Below, in pieces: positions 18,808 to 28,106 of a DNA stretch of 28,106 bases (positions within the stretch are counted from its first letter, which is position 1; each line of letters starts with the position of its first letter). The notes under the pieces are model-generated. The model did no database searches and was not told where the DNA came from. It worked only from the letters and a program-made list of their open reading frames with translations. Position numbers and translations under genes: made by a program. Origin of the DNA: Stagonosporopsis chrysanthemi (lineage: Eukaryota; Ascomycota; Dothideomycetes; Pleosporales; Didymellaceae); assembly GCA_022560025.1 (NCBI GenBank), contig JAFISE010000294.1, positions 1-28,106 of the forward strand. Reading direction: 5' to 3'.

Positions 18808-20575
18808 ATGCATCTCAAGACTGCCTCACTACTGGCTGCTGCTGCTGCGCCAATTTCGGTATATGCGGTGCCCTCTGCTGAGACAAAGCCTTACAGCAAT
18901 AGCACAACATGTCGCAAGACCACTGTTGCGGTCTTGTAAGTCGAGCGACATCTTGGACTTGATCGTAGTGTAATAACAACGCTTAGGGGTGCAGGTGTCG
19001 CAGGTATCACAGCAGCTGTGAGCTCTCGACAATCAACCGCAAGCTGAGGTTACTAATACATCTTAGCAAGCACTAGCAAATCAATCTATCACAGACTTCC
19101 TCATCGTGGAGTATAACGAGCAGGTTGGCGGCCGTATGCGTCACGCCAACTTCGGCTCTGATGACACCGGTAACCCATACGTTGTCGAACTTGGCGCGAA
19201 TTGGATTTCCGGGACGGGCACACCAGACGGGCCTGAGAACCCAGTATGGACCTTTGCCAAGCAGACCAATCTGTCGAGTACATATTCGAACTTGAGCAAC
19301 ATTGCTACGTACGATGAGACCGGTGCTTCCGACTATCTGGATATTCTCGATGAGTTCGATGAGATAGCTGGTGCTGTTGAGCAGGCGGCAGGAAGGATTT
19401 TGTCGGAAAATCTTCAAGATAGGAGTCAGCGTGCCCTCTTGTCTGAGAATGGATGGAAGAACAAGCGCGATTCCCACCGGAAGACAGTCGAATGGTGGTA
19501 CTTTGATTGGGATGCGGCGGCACTGCCCGAGGAATCGAGCACCGTGTTTGCGATAACGGCGTCTAATCTTACGTACTACCAGTTCAAGGACGAGGACTTC
19601 TTCAGTATCGACCAGCGTGGCTACAACACCTGGCTCAAGGGTGAAGCAGCCAAGTTCTTGCAGCCGAACGACCGTCGACTTCTCTTCAACACCACCGTCA
19701 CCGCTATTGAGTACTCCGATTCTGGTGTCAAGGTCACTAATGAGGATGGATCGTGTATCGAAGCCGAATACGCAATCTGCACCTTTGCCTTGGGTGTCCT
19801 CCAGGAGGAAGTAGTCGAGTTTACACCCGCCCTTCCCGATTGGAAGCAGTCCTCGATCGCTACCTTCAATATGGGTACCTACACGAAGATCTTCATGCAG
19901 TTCAATGAGACCTTCTGGCCCGCAGACAAGGAGTTCTTTCTTTACTCCCATCCCACTACCCGTGGATACTACCCTCAATTTCAGTCTCTTTCCACAGAAG
20001 GCTTCTTGCCTGGAAGCAACATTCTTTTCGCTACCGTCGTCGACGAGCAGAGCGCCCGCATTGAAGCGCAGGACGATGAGACCACGAAGGCAGAACTCAT
20101 GGAGGTCCTGCGCCAAATGTTCCCTGATATCGATGTTCCGGACCCGATCGATTTCATGTACCCTCGCTGGGGCCAGAACCCCTGGACGTATGGTAGTTAC
20201 TCCAACTGGCCTGCTGGCACCACTCTGGAGATGCACCAGAATCTGCGCGCAAACGTTGAGAGGTTGTACTTTGCTGGTGAGCACACCTCTGCCGAGTACT
20301 TTGGCTTTTTGCACGGCAGCTGGTTCGAAGGGCAAGAGGCGGGTCAGCGTGTTGCAGGTGCTCTTGGCAAAGACTGCTTGAACGTGGGCAGTGGCTGTGG
20401 AGATTACAAGAGATATGAGGTCCTGCAAGGAACGACCGAGAGGTCAGAGTACAACGAGTACAACGGCATGGGAGCGAACCCATTCTTCATTTCTGAGGGC
20501 GATGAGAGCGACATTGGCTCCATCACTCGCCGCAGCCTAAAGCGCTCCGGCCACAAGAGACGCCACCACAGATAA
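18808..20575 (+). CDS. Secreted FAD-dependent polyamine oxidase (flavin amine oxidase family)
   Basis: Exons 18808-18935, 18987-19017 and 19067-20575 give 555 residues. The 31-nt middle exon encodes most of the Rossmann fingerprint GAGVAGITAA (44-53); introns are 51 and 49 nt. Residues 1-20 are a signal peptide (ending SVYA), so the enzyme is probably extracellular. The FAD domain continues with IVEYNEQVGGRM (66-77) and ends with YFAGEHTSAEYFGFLHGSW, the C-terminal flavin-binding block. Internal segments FALGVLQ, MGTYTKIFMQF and PRWGQNPWTYGSYSNWP match polyamine oxidases, and the layout most resembles the extracellular plant type. Such enzymes oxidise spermidine or spermine and release hydrogen peroxide; the cleavage side is not determinable. 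Many NxS/T sites fit secretion. A basic tail (SLKRSGHKRRHHR) is unusual and may bind wall polymers. The gene is convergent with the DUF3176 gene, with 136 bp between stop codons. Confidence 0.9.
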
Positions 20576-20711
20576 AATCGTGTAGGTGGTCACTCACATT
20601 AGACCATTTAAAACGTAATGAGGCGGATAGACGCACCACAGTCTTCGAATTCATCCCACTACAGACGTGTGCTGTACTACTGATCTACTGGGATTGCATC
20701 TTGTCTCTTTC

Positions 20712-22863
20712 TCAATTTTGAGCCATGAGTCTCAAGCAGTCCTTGTCGTCACGCTCAAAACGCACCAGCACTCTGCGTTGTGCAGTCTTGCTTTCTGTCC
20801 TCAGTAGCCTCTGTGTCTCGTCATCAAATCCATGCAATAGCGTAGGCAGCGCCGACTCTTTCCACACAGGCAGCCGCAGACGCGTCGACTCAATAATAGT
20901 CAAAACCACGTATACGATGCCAGCTAGCAGGATAGTGATGGGGTAGGTAAGGTACACCCAGTCAACGCGCACATGCAGAATCCATTTTTGAAGCTCTCCC
21001 TGGTGGCGGACAGGCGATGAATCCCGCAGCTGGTTCGTCAGGGATCTGGCAACATTGTCGAATGTGGCCGTCAAGTTAGTCGAGTTCCAGAGCGCATCGA
21101 TGACTGGCGGCAAGTTGTCAACTGGCCAGGGGACAGCCAACATGCCCCACACCTCATCATCGGGTGCTGCAGATTGTTGCTTGCGCTGCGTGTAGTCGAT
21201 GAAGAAGTCAATTGCGCTGAAGATAAAGTTGTGTGAAACGTTGAATCCGCGTGTCATATTGGCTGGAAAATCGACGGAAAGGTCCTCTGGTATGATGAGT
21301 TGCAGATCGGTTCTGTTGATCTTTGCATCATAAAGCGTGTTACCAAGGCTCTCAATCCAAGCCTCTGCTCCAGGATTGTCTTCAAAATAAGCAGATTCAT
21401 TGTTGAGTCTGTAGGAGTCCGGGACCTTGTAAGTCCAAGAGCCGATTATGCGCTCATCGACCAAACTGTTCTCACTCTTTGACTGATAGGCGTTTGCGCA
21501 TAGGTACAGAGCGCACTCTGTTGCGCTAGGTTCTGTGTCCTCCCATACTCCCTGCAAATTGAGCCAGTCCCGTGGCGCTCTCATTACTAGGAAAGCCATC
21601 AGCATAGTCTCGAGGTCTTGGAATGAGATTGTACGGTTGGCCTCGAAGGTGGTGTTGGCTGTCATGTGGGTTCTTGGCTGTGTAGAATTTGTGCTGTCGT
21701 ATGCGCCAACGTAATTCCTGATATTTCCGTAAGGCAGGGTAAAAGCGACGAATTCGCCTTTGCTAGTATCCGATAGCGAGCCAAATATGGGTATGTTTGT
21801 TCCCATGCTACCATACCGTCGAATAGACTGCATGTGACCAGAAACATCCTCGCATTTACTGCAGACAGCTGCGGAGCTGAATACTGGCCATGTACAGTTG
21901 CCAGTGCTGCACTTGGCTCCAATGTTATCGTTGCGGAAGGTCGATCTGTTTTGAAATCCATTGTAAACGGAGCTTATGAATCCGAAGTCGGCCCTGCTGC
22001 CGATCGATTCAAGATAACTGAATTGGCCGGTCGAAAGCAGATCAGCTCGTGCGCCTCCTGATCTCTGTGCCATTATTGTTCCGCTATCAATTCGAAGCGA
22101 TGTTCCGAGCGTTGCATCGTTGCTCGACGGCACGCTGTCCATCTGTCCGTAATTTGTCACGACAGCCTGGAGAAAAGGATCGAACGCGATTGACCCTACA
22201 GTTACCAAAGCTCCCAAGGTTGCCCAGTGTCTTTTCAAATTTACAATCAGCCTCGAGACGTCAAATATGGGATTCCGACACTCACCTCATCCGCAACCAA
22301 ACAAACAAGCGTGCTCCTCCCCAGGGACCTCGAGAGGCCTCGTCAAATCTCTCCCAAGCAACTAAGCTGTCTGGCCTACGTCGGAGCCATGCCCATTTCT
22401 GTTGCCCTATGCAAGCGCTGATTGCAAAAGCTAGAGTTGTTCTCGCGAGCGTTCCCAGAGTTGCGATGACTGTGTTGAGCGTGATGGCGAGAGTCCAACG
22501 TGAAAGCGGTCGCCCGTTCTCTCGGTATAGTACAGCAATAAGCGCGATGATGGAGCCAGTGCTAACAAGAATCGCGATGATTTCAAGTACCCATGAACTC
22601 GCAGACGATCGCAATGTCGGTTGCTCCTGAATCACATTGTCTTTTTCAGTGTGTGATTCCAGATAGCTTGGTTCGTATGCTGTGGGCACTGATGGCGAAG
22701 GACACTCGGACCTTGATCTTGCCATGCTAGGGACAGGTGGATCGTAGCTGTCCGCGTAATTTGCGCTTGGTGTTCTAGGCGAACCAGACAGCCACAAGGA
22801 TGCTTTAGTGTTGAACGAATTATCATGTATGGGTGTCAGAAGAGGGCTGTCGTTTTTAGCCAT
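20712..22863 (-). CDS. DUF3176 family multi-pass membrane protein (unknown function)
   Basis: Exon 1 is 22863-22286 and exon 2 is 22230-20712, giving 698 residues. The 55-nt intron has a GTGAGT donor and an AAAAG acceptor and falls inside RHWATLGALVTV, which is the conserved join in this family. The N-terminus (1-88) is Ser/Pro-rich and probably cytosolic. Hydrophobic segments lie at about 91-113, 126-150, 196-214 and 615-642. The family hallmarks FDEASRGPWG (173-182) and the cysteine block TGNCTWP with Cys300, 305, 316 and 319 are both present. Between the third and fourth segments is a large domain of about 400 residues with many NxS/T sites, likely extracellular or lumenal. The family is widespread and often expanded in filamentous ascomycetes, and no activity is established. 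The tail after the last segment is about 56 residues. Confidence 0.85.
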
Positions 22864-23871
22864 AGTGATGACTGTGGTTGCAGACGTGTTTAGGTAATGC
22901 GCAACGAGGCTTCAAAGACGATACTGGCAGGCACGCCCTTCTTGTAATCGCAATCCCCGCACATGCAGTTGGTCGTGAGAGGCTGCAGTCGGAAGGGCTG
23001 AGACATTTTTAGCGTTGTAAGACAAGCTCACGATCCAGGCGCAGCCGGGCCTCAGCCTCATGTCTGAAGTGCAAGAATGAACTCTGGGCCTAGGAGAGGC
23101 TGGGTCATGACCTTCACTCCTTCAATGTTGTCCATTTCATTAGGATGTCTCTAGCATCCATTGCTATCAATGTAGCCGTAAACATCATGCATTGCGAGCG
23201 AGATTTTGGGCACTGCGATGCATTTTGTTTGTGTGAGGTCAACCCGACTGAGGGGTTATAGGTTTCGTGGGGGGGCTGAGGTTGCTTGGCTGCATGTTGT
23301 GATCACCGAGCACACGTGATTGCCTGCTATTTTGGTCTCGTTCATAATCATGAACAAGATCGGTAAGCAGAATGTCACGCCTGACGATTTTGAGAACACA
23401 TATTGACAGGCAATCAAGACTAATGCCATACCGGCAGATTAGTAGGAATCTCGCCTTGAGCCCTCTCATCACACTTTCCCGACGCGTGAACCTAAGGATA
23501 GTCAAGCTCACTTTCGTAATCTGTCAAGAATGCATCTCTCAACTCTGATAGTCGCTCCAAAAACTTCGGCGTCTGCTATTGACGTCCGCTTGCACAGTGA
23601 GTCGAACAGCGGAGGTGCATGATTTTCGTGCAGCAACATAAATCTCACTCTTGCCTGTCGAGTTACAACAATAGAAATGTAGTTTCGACTTATCTGTGCA
23701 TACGATATACACGTCTGTCAGCCACACTAAGAGAAGCAGGTGCGATTATCAAAAGATCAATGCCAACCTAATGTGATTACGCCAGTCATGCAGATATACC
23801 GTACTGAGACCTTATAACTCCAAAGAACAGAAACGTTCGAGATGCCACATAATTTATCTGGAACTCAAGCC
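22864..23871. other. 1.0 kb intergenic between DUF3176 promoter and ATG3 3' end
   Basis: Open frames are short and without domains. One CACGTG occurs at 23313-23318, about 450 bp upstream of the DUF3176 start. No RNA gene was recognised. Confidence 0.5.
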
Positions 23872-25038
23872 TTACACACCCATTGTGAAGTCATGCTCTA
23901 TACCCGGAGTTACGCTGGCTAGTGTTAGAGCGACATAGTAGTAAATGAGGATCAAGTGCTTACCTGGCCATGAACTTCAAGAAGACAACCAGGTACTGAT
24001 CCACACGAATCGCAACCTCGTCGTCTTGCTCTTCAAGCACTTCCCAGTCATCCTTGACCTCCTCTCCGCCCTTATTCTTCGCTTGCTCAGTGAGCTTGAG
24101 CAGCCTCGTGTCGTCCACCAGAGCCTCCATACCGCTATCGAGCTTGCTTACGTCTTTGCCAGCCTTAAGTTTCGCAAGGCGGAGCTTCAAGGCAGCATCA
24201 GCGCGGTCCAAAAGCACCTTCATTACTGACGCATGTTTACAAGGATGCACCGAAGCAGTCTTTAGGGCGTGCTCAAAGAACGGGAAGTCCTCGATTGTGA
24301 CTGTCTTGTCCTTGTAGTCGCCAACAATATCCTCCATCATCTCTTGTGGCTTGAGCGGTACCGAAGTCGAGCCATAACCGGAGAGATACAGGCGTGGGGT
24401 TCGGTAGTGTGCGGAGTATGTGATGTAGAGGGTGTAAGTACGTAGAGGACTTGGTCTTTGTCAGCGGATGCTCAAATGGTAGCCTTGCACCTGTTCACGA
24501 TCCGGGTAGCTTACGCTTGTGTGTTTGAACCAGCCTGCGGATCTCTTATGATCGCCTCCTCATCGTCTTCGTCGTCTTCCATATCCGGAATGTCATCCTC
24601 TTCTTCCGCTGCGCCAAGGTTGCCGCTCTCATCAACTGTTCTGACGTCGCGAACCTTGGCTTCCTGACTTGCCGCCATGCCGCCAGTCCTTAGCCAGCCA
24701 TCGTCGTCTGCTGCACCTTCGCCTGCCGCGAAGCCATCGCCCACTATTGTCTCATCCTGTCCAGCCTCTCCAGCGAAGTTGTCGTCGAGCCGGCGGTGGC
24801 AGGGCACGCCACGAGTGACCAGGAACTGCTTTCCTTCTGGTAGATAAGACACGCGCTTTGCCGGCGACGAGGCGTCTGCCCATTGCCAAGAGGGAAACTT
24901 GAAGACCAGGAAGTCTCCAGCAAGGACGAACTCCTCTGGTGTGATCTGCCCAGTCTCGCGGAATGTGGAGGTGTGGCTGATGGCGGCGGTGCGCTCTCGG
25001 AAGGTGTCTATGTACGAGCGCACGAAGTTGTACGCCAT
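23872..25038 (-). CDS. ATG3: Autophagy E2-like conjugating enzyme Atg3
   Basis: Exons 25038-24515, 24455-23964 and 23914-23872 give 352 residues. Atg3 transfers Atg8 from the E1 Atg7 to phosphatidylethanolamine, the lipidation step that builds the autophagosome. The start MAYNFVRSYIDTFRERT is the family's membrane-sensing amphipathic helix, followed by SSTFRETG-like HTSTFRETGQITPEEFVLAGDFL and the W-Q-W block. A flexible acidic region (about 85-165, rich in Glu/Asp) is where Atg7 and Atg8 contacts lie in relatives. The E2 core resumes with YTLYITYSAHYRTPRLYLSGY, and the catalytic Cys247 sits in HPCKH. The C-terminus is VDQYLVVFLKFMASVTPG, ending FTMGV. Introns are 59 and 49 nt; in the second, the acceptor is CTAGCCAG, not the earlier ACACTAG, because only it restores the family reading frame. 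The final exon codes only about 14 residues. Confidence 0.93.
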
Positions 25039-28001
25039 GGCGGTAGCTGGTATGTGAAACTTGAGTATGCGTATGCAAGTCGATCTGGTATGGAGTGTAG
25101 AGCTTAGTATGCTTTGAGGTTGGTGGATGGGGAGGGGCAGTCGGTGAATGGAGGGGCAGCTGGAGCCTACAAGCTCGCCCAATATGGTTAGCGCCTCAGC
25201 CACAGTTTCTTGACCACATGCAGCTGTGCTCCAGCTCGAGGTCATCAGTGATCGAAACGAGACTTTGTGTCACAAGACACTTGCTCAAGCCCAGCCAGCA
25301 ATGACATCGTGCTTGCCACCAGATGAGTGTCCTCAACAACCACATTACTCACAAGGAAGTGGTCTGTCTTCAGCCAGATGACCTAATACAGCTCTGCACG
25401 TTGAATTTCCTGGCCACCCAATCTGATATAGCCTTTCGCCGAAGGATGTTTTGCTGTCGAAGTCCCAAGATTGGCAAACGCTGTTGCTTTGCGTAACCAC
25501 TTAGACTCGACATATTCGACACGGCAATTGGGCCCGCAAGGCTTCCGCGGAGCGATATCTCCCAAGGCTATCATCATTTTGTTGCGCTGATTGAGGTCTG
25601 CCCTTGTCGTAGGATGTGTCTGGCCCAATAATCACAACATGCATGGTTACACTACCTATAATCCCTTTCTTATCTTGTCGTTCACCATACATCTGTTTCG
25701 GCCCGAAAGCAAGGCGCGGCTTATAGAAGCGAGTGTTGCAAAGGCGTCCTCTATCCAATGTCTGCTCTGCGGGCCGGGGCGTCATTACCGAGTGCGCCCT
25801 GAAAAGAGACTGGTTGAAGGCACATGCTAAGATCAGTGCTGGGCTCGAGGTCACTTGACCACCTCGTTGTACACGACAATCTTCATAAGGCAACAGCATT
25901 CGAGTCGGGCCTACCTTACAGGCCTTGGAGGCTCTGCAACTACGTTGCAACGTCAACAAGGTACCAGATGATCTCCAATGAAAGGCCGCTAAGTTTAACA
26001 GTGCCTATGGGTCTGACTGTGTCGATTCTCTATATATATCCTTTGCAGGAACGAAGGCAGCCGCTGTGACACGTCAAGTGTACTCTAATTCTACTCTACG
26101 CGAAGCTCGACGATCCTTTACTCACGTGCGCCCGAGAACAGCAGCTTACATGCTTGGACGCAGATCGTTGACAGGGCTTGATGAGGGCTTTGACGACTGA
26201 TCGAATGTCACACGAACGATGCACGAACTACTGCACCTTTCCGTCAAACGTTGATATGATCTACGAGCTAAGCTTTTCTTGGTAGATCACGGATCTGCAG
26301 AAGAACATTTGATACTTATGGGCCGACGGTAAAATAGGGATTTGCATCTGCTTTACAAGCGACGTATATGAAGGCGTCAAAGGCGTTTGCACATGTCCAG
26401 CGACAGGTTTTCATCTCGATCCAATGGGACCCGCACATCTCGAAGAGCGAGACATCCTCAAGCGGCCCGAATCCTCCCTGTGCCCAGCTTTTGAACTCTT
26501 CAATGAATGCTGTAGCACCATACCTAGCGGGGTGGGCTGCTTGTTCTTAGCCTTACCACTGTACATGCAGCCAATTATGGCGATGAAAGTCAGATTAATC
26601 ATTCACTGATGCATGGTCTCATGCACGATCTCATGCACGACACACCACACTATGGAACCTTGTGAAGGTCTGCCCATATCCCGATTCAACTTCGAACACC
26701 TCCTAAATAAGCGACTTCTGAATTGTAGTGGTCCAATAAACACCAAAAGTACACACACAAACACACACACAGTATTGGAACTAGGTCTATTAGCGACTAG
26801 GAGACCCTGATTAGGCTCACAGCGCCTGTCATGTAGGCCGTCGTCTGGCCAACTTACAGGGCAGCAAGTCCAGCGAAGTGGTGACACATAGATCGCTTGC
26901 GGATCAGGAAGTTTACGGTGGATCCTTCAAGTCTCTGTAATCTCGCAGCTTCAAGGCCTCTGGGCAAGGCTAGCAGGTATAAGTTCTCCTCTTCGTTGCT
27001 GGTCTCAACCCGATCTCGTCATTGGATGCTAAATTGTTTTCGACTCATTGTAGCAGGGCAATACTAGATCACAAATTAATCAAAACCACTTCCGTACATC
27101 CTTTGAGCACCCGAGTCAGATCTTCACAACTTCAGAGCCGTCAATCGCACTTTCACGTGCTTTACTTTGCCAAATGGCGGATCCAAATCCTAAAACGAAC
27201 GCCGAGGGAGCACAGCCACGCTGCGGGGGCTTGCACATTGGAGCTGCTACAATCGCAAAGACGTGATCAGGTAAACTCGTACTGCGCGTTCGAGAAGAGC
27301 TATGTTGATCAGTGATCCAGCACAGCCTCAGGCTCCATTGGAGTGATGCTCAAGTGTTATTGTATGGAGTTGCCACAGTTGAGCAACGATTTTCGATACT
27401 GGGTAAGAGTGGTCGGTGGGCATCTGAAGTTGAGTCTTGATATGAATTGGGTGCCCGTTGATGGCGCAGTTGTACTAAATCAATACTAGAAGTGCCGGAT
27501 GGCATAGGCAGCATCTGATTTGCCAGAGTCATAGCGGCAATGCTTATAAACACCTCATGTGCTCTTCCGTGATTGTCCTCAGAAATAATCAATTATCTAG
27601 GATATCTCTTTTCACCATACGAACATAGCCGCAGTAGCATGTACGTACGCTAGAGCAACATCAGCTCACCTTAATGCATTTATTCCGGTAGTCTCCCTCG
27701 ACCCACTTGAGTTAACAGTAATACTGAGCGTAAGATAGTACGAAGGCGTAGCTTGCGTGGAAGTAGTAGGAAGCTTCTCATAGCCAGCAGTAAGAACCAC
27801 CATCGGCGGATGTAACGAATTGGTTAACCACGCTCGTAGTGGTCGGTCATTATATGGGTGCCGTTCGTACAGAGGCTTTCGAAACTTGTTTGGCTTACTG
27901 TTGCGCAAGACCCATCATTTCACACGAACCTCGTGCAGGTCATGCGAGCGTATATGTTGGTCCTGACGCACTCCACGCCCCTTACCATCGCTGTCGGGTC
28001 C
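25039..28001. other. 3.0 kb right-hand flank without a recognisable gene
   Basis: The left end contains the ATG3 promoter. Beyond it, open frames on both strands are short (the longest, 25501-25959 minus, has 152 codons) and have no recognised domain or splice-linked partner. One CA-repeat is present at 26751-26772, a TATATATAT stretch near 26030, and CACGTG cores near 26126 and 27152. No tRNA or transposon signature was seen. Confidence 0.45.
26751..26772 (+). repeat. Interrupted (AC)n microsatellite
   Basis: Two AC runs are separated by one extra A, in an otherwise gene-free flank. Confidence 0.75.
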
Positions 28002-28029
28002 GGGGGGGGGGGGGGGGGGGGGGGGGTTT

Positions 28030-28106
<77 letters not shown>
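28002..28106. repeat. Terminal poly-G tract with a T5 interruption (probable artefact)
   Basis: The final 105 bases are 25 G, five T (28027-28031) and 75 G. Tracts like this at a contig end are typical of sequencing or assembly artefacts, such as no-signal G calls in two-colour chemistry. It is not a fungal telomere, which would show TTAGGG units. Confidence 0.85.

Noticed and set aside
19073..20428. 451-codon minus-strand frame opposite the polyamine oxidase
   Set aside because: The plus strand has a complete conserved enzyme here. The antisense frame has no recognisable domain and is explained by codon bias in the sense strand.
26028..26040. TATATATAT stretch as a promoter
   Set aside because: No supported coding region begins downstream on either strand within a useful distance.
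28002..28106. Telomere at the contig end
   Set aside because: There are no TTAGGG or related units; the tract is nearly pure G.

Overview
The window looks like a contig-end segment of a filamentous ascomycete (Pezizomycotina) genome, most likely Dothideomycetes. The reasons are one-gene-per-promoter organisation, mostly 49-64 nt introns with GTRNGT donors and CTRAY-like branch sites, and fungal families such as DUF3176, cerato-platanin, a GPI-anchored cupredoxin, Atg3 and Rds3. The class-level placement is inference. All exon boundaries below were built by hand from splice signals, reading-frame continuity and family conservation.

Layout. 1-114: 5' end of an unidentified gene (minus strand), divergent from RDS3 (467-843), with a minisatellite in the shared promoter. 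1660-3292: a seven-exon soluble epoxide hydrolase followed by G-rich tandem repeats. 3.47-5.87 kb: no recognisable gene. 5866-7247: zinc/NAD polyol dehydrogenase. 7658-9059: COP9 signalosome subunit 6. 10771-11307: small, probably mitochondrial, membrane protein with a duplicated motif. 12772-13429 (minus): GPI-anchored cupredoxin. 15114-15582: cerato-platanin. 18808-20575: secreted polyamine oxidase. 20712-22863 (minus): DUF3176 membrane protein, convergent with the oxidase. 23872-25038 (minus): ATG3. 25.04-28.0 kb: no recognisable gene. The window ends in about 100 nt of poly-G, most likely an artefact.

How the genes relate. This is not one pathway. RDS3 (splicing), CSN6 (deneddylation complex) and ATG3 (autophagy) are scattered housekeeping genes. 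Epoxide hydrolase and polyol dehydrogenase are metabolic. From 12.7 to 20.6 kb three of the three confident genes encode secreted or cell-surface proteins (copper-site protein, cerato-platanin, polyamine oxidase), which suits a plant-associated or saprobic lifestyle, but they have separate promoters and are 1.7-3.2 kb apart.

I found no convincing undescribed multi-gene system. The best leads are the duplicated YG-[ED]-RSS motif protein, the plant-like secreted polyamine oxidase with its 31-nt microexon, an in-frame retainable intron in the polyol dehydrogenase, an 18-bp minisatellite, and a composition and intron-length break near 3.47 kb. No tRNA, rRNA, CRISPR array or intact transposon was seen.
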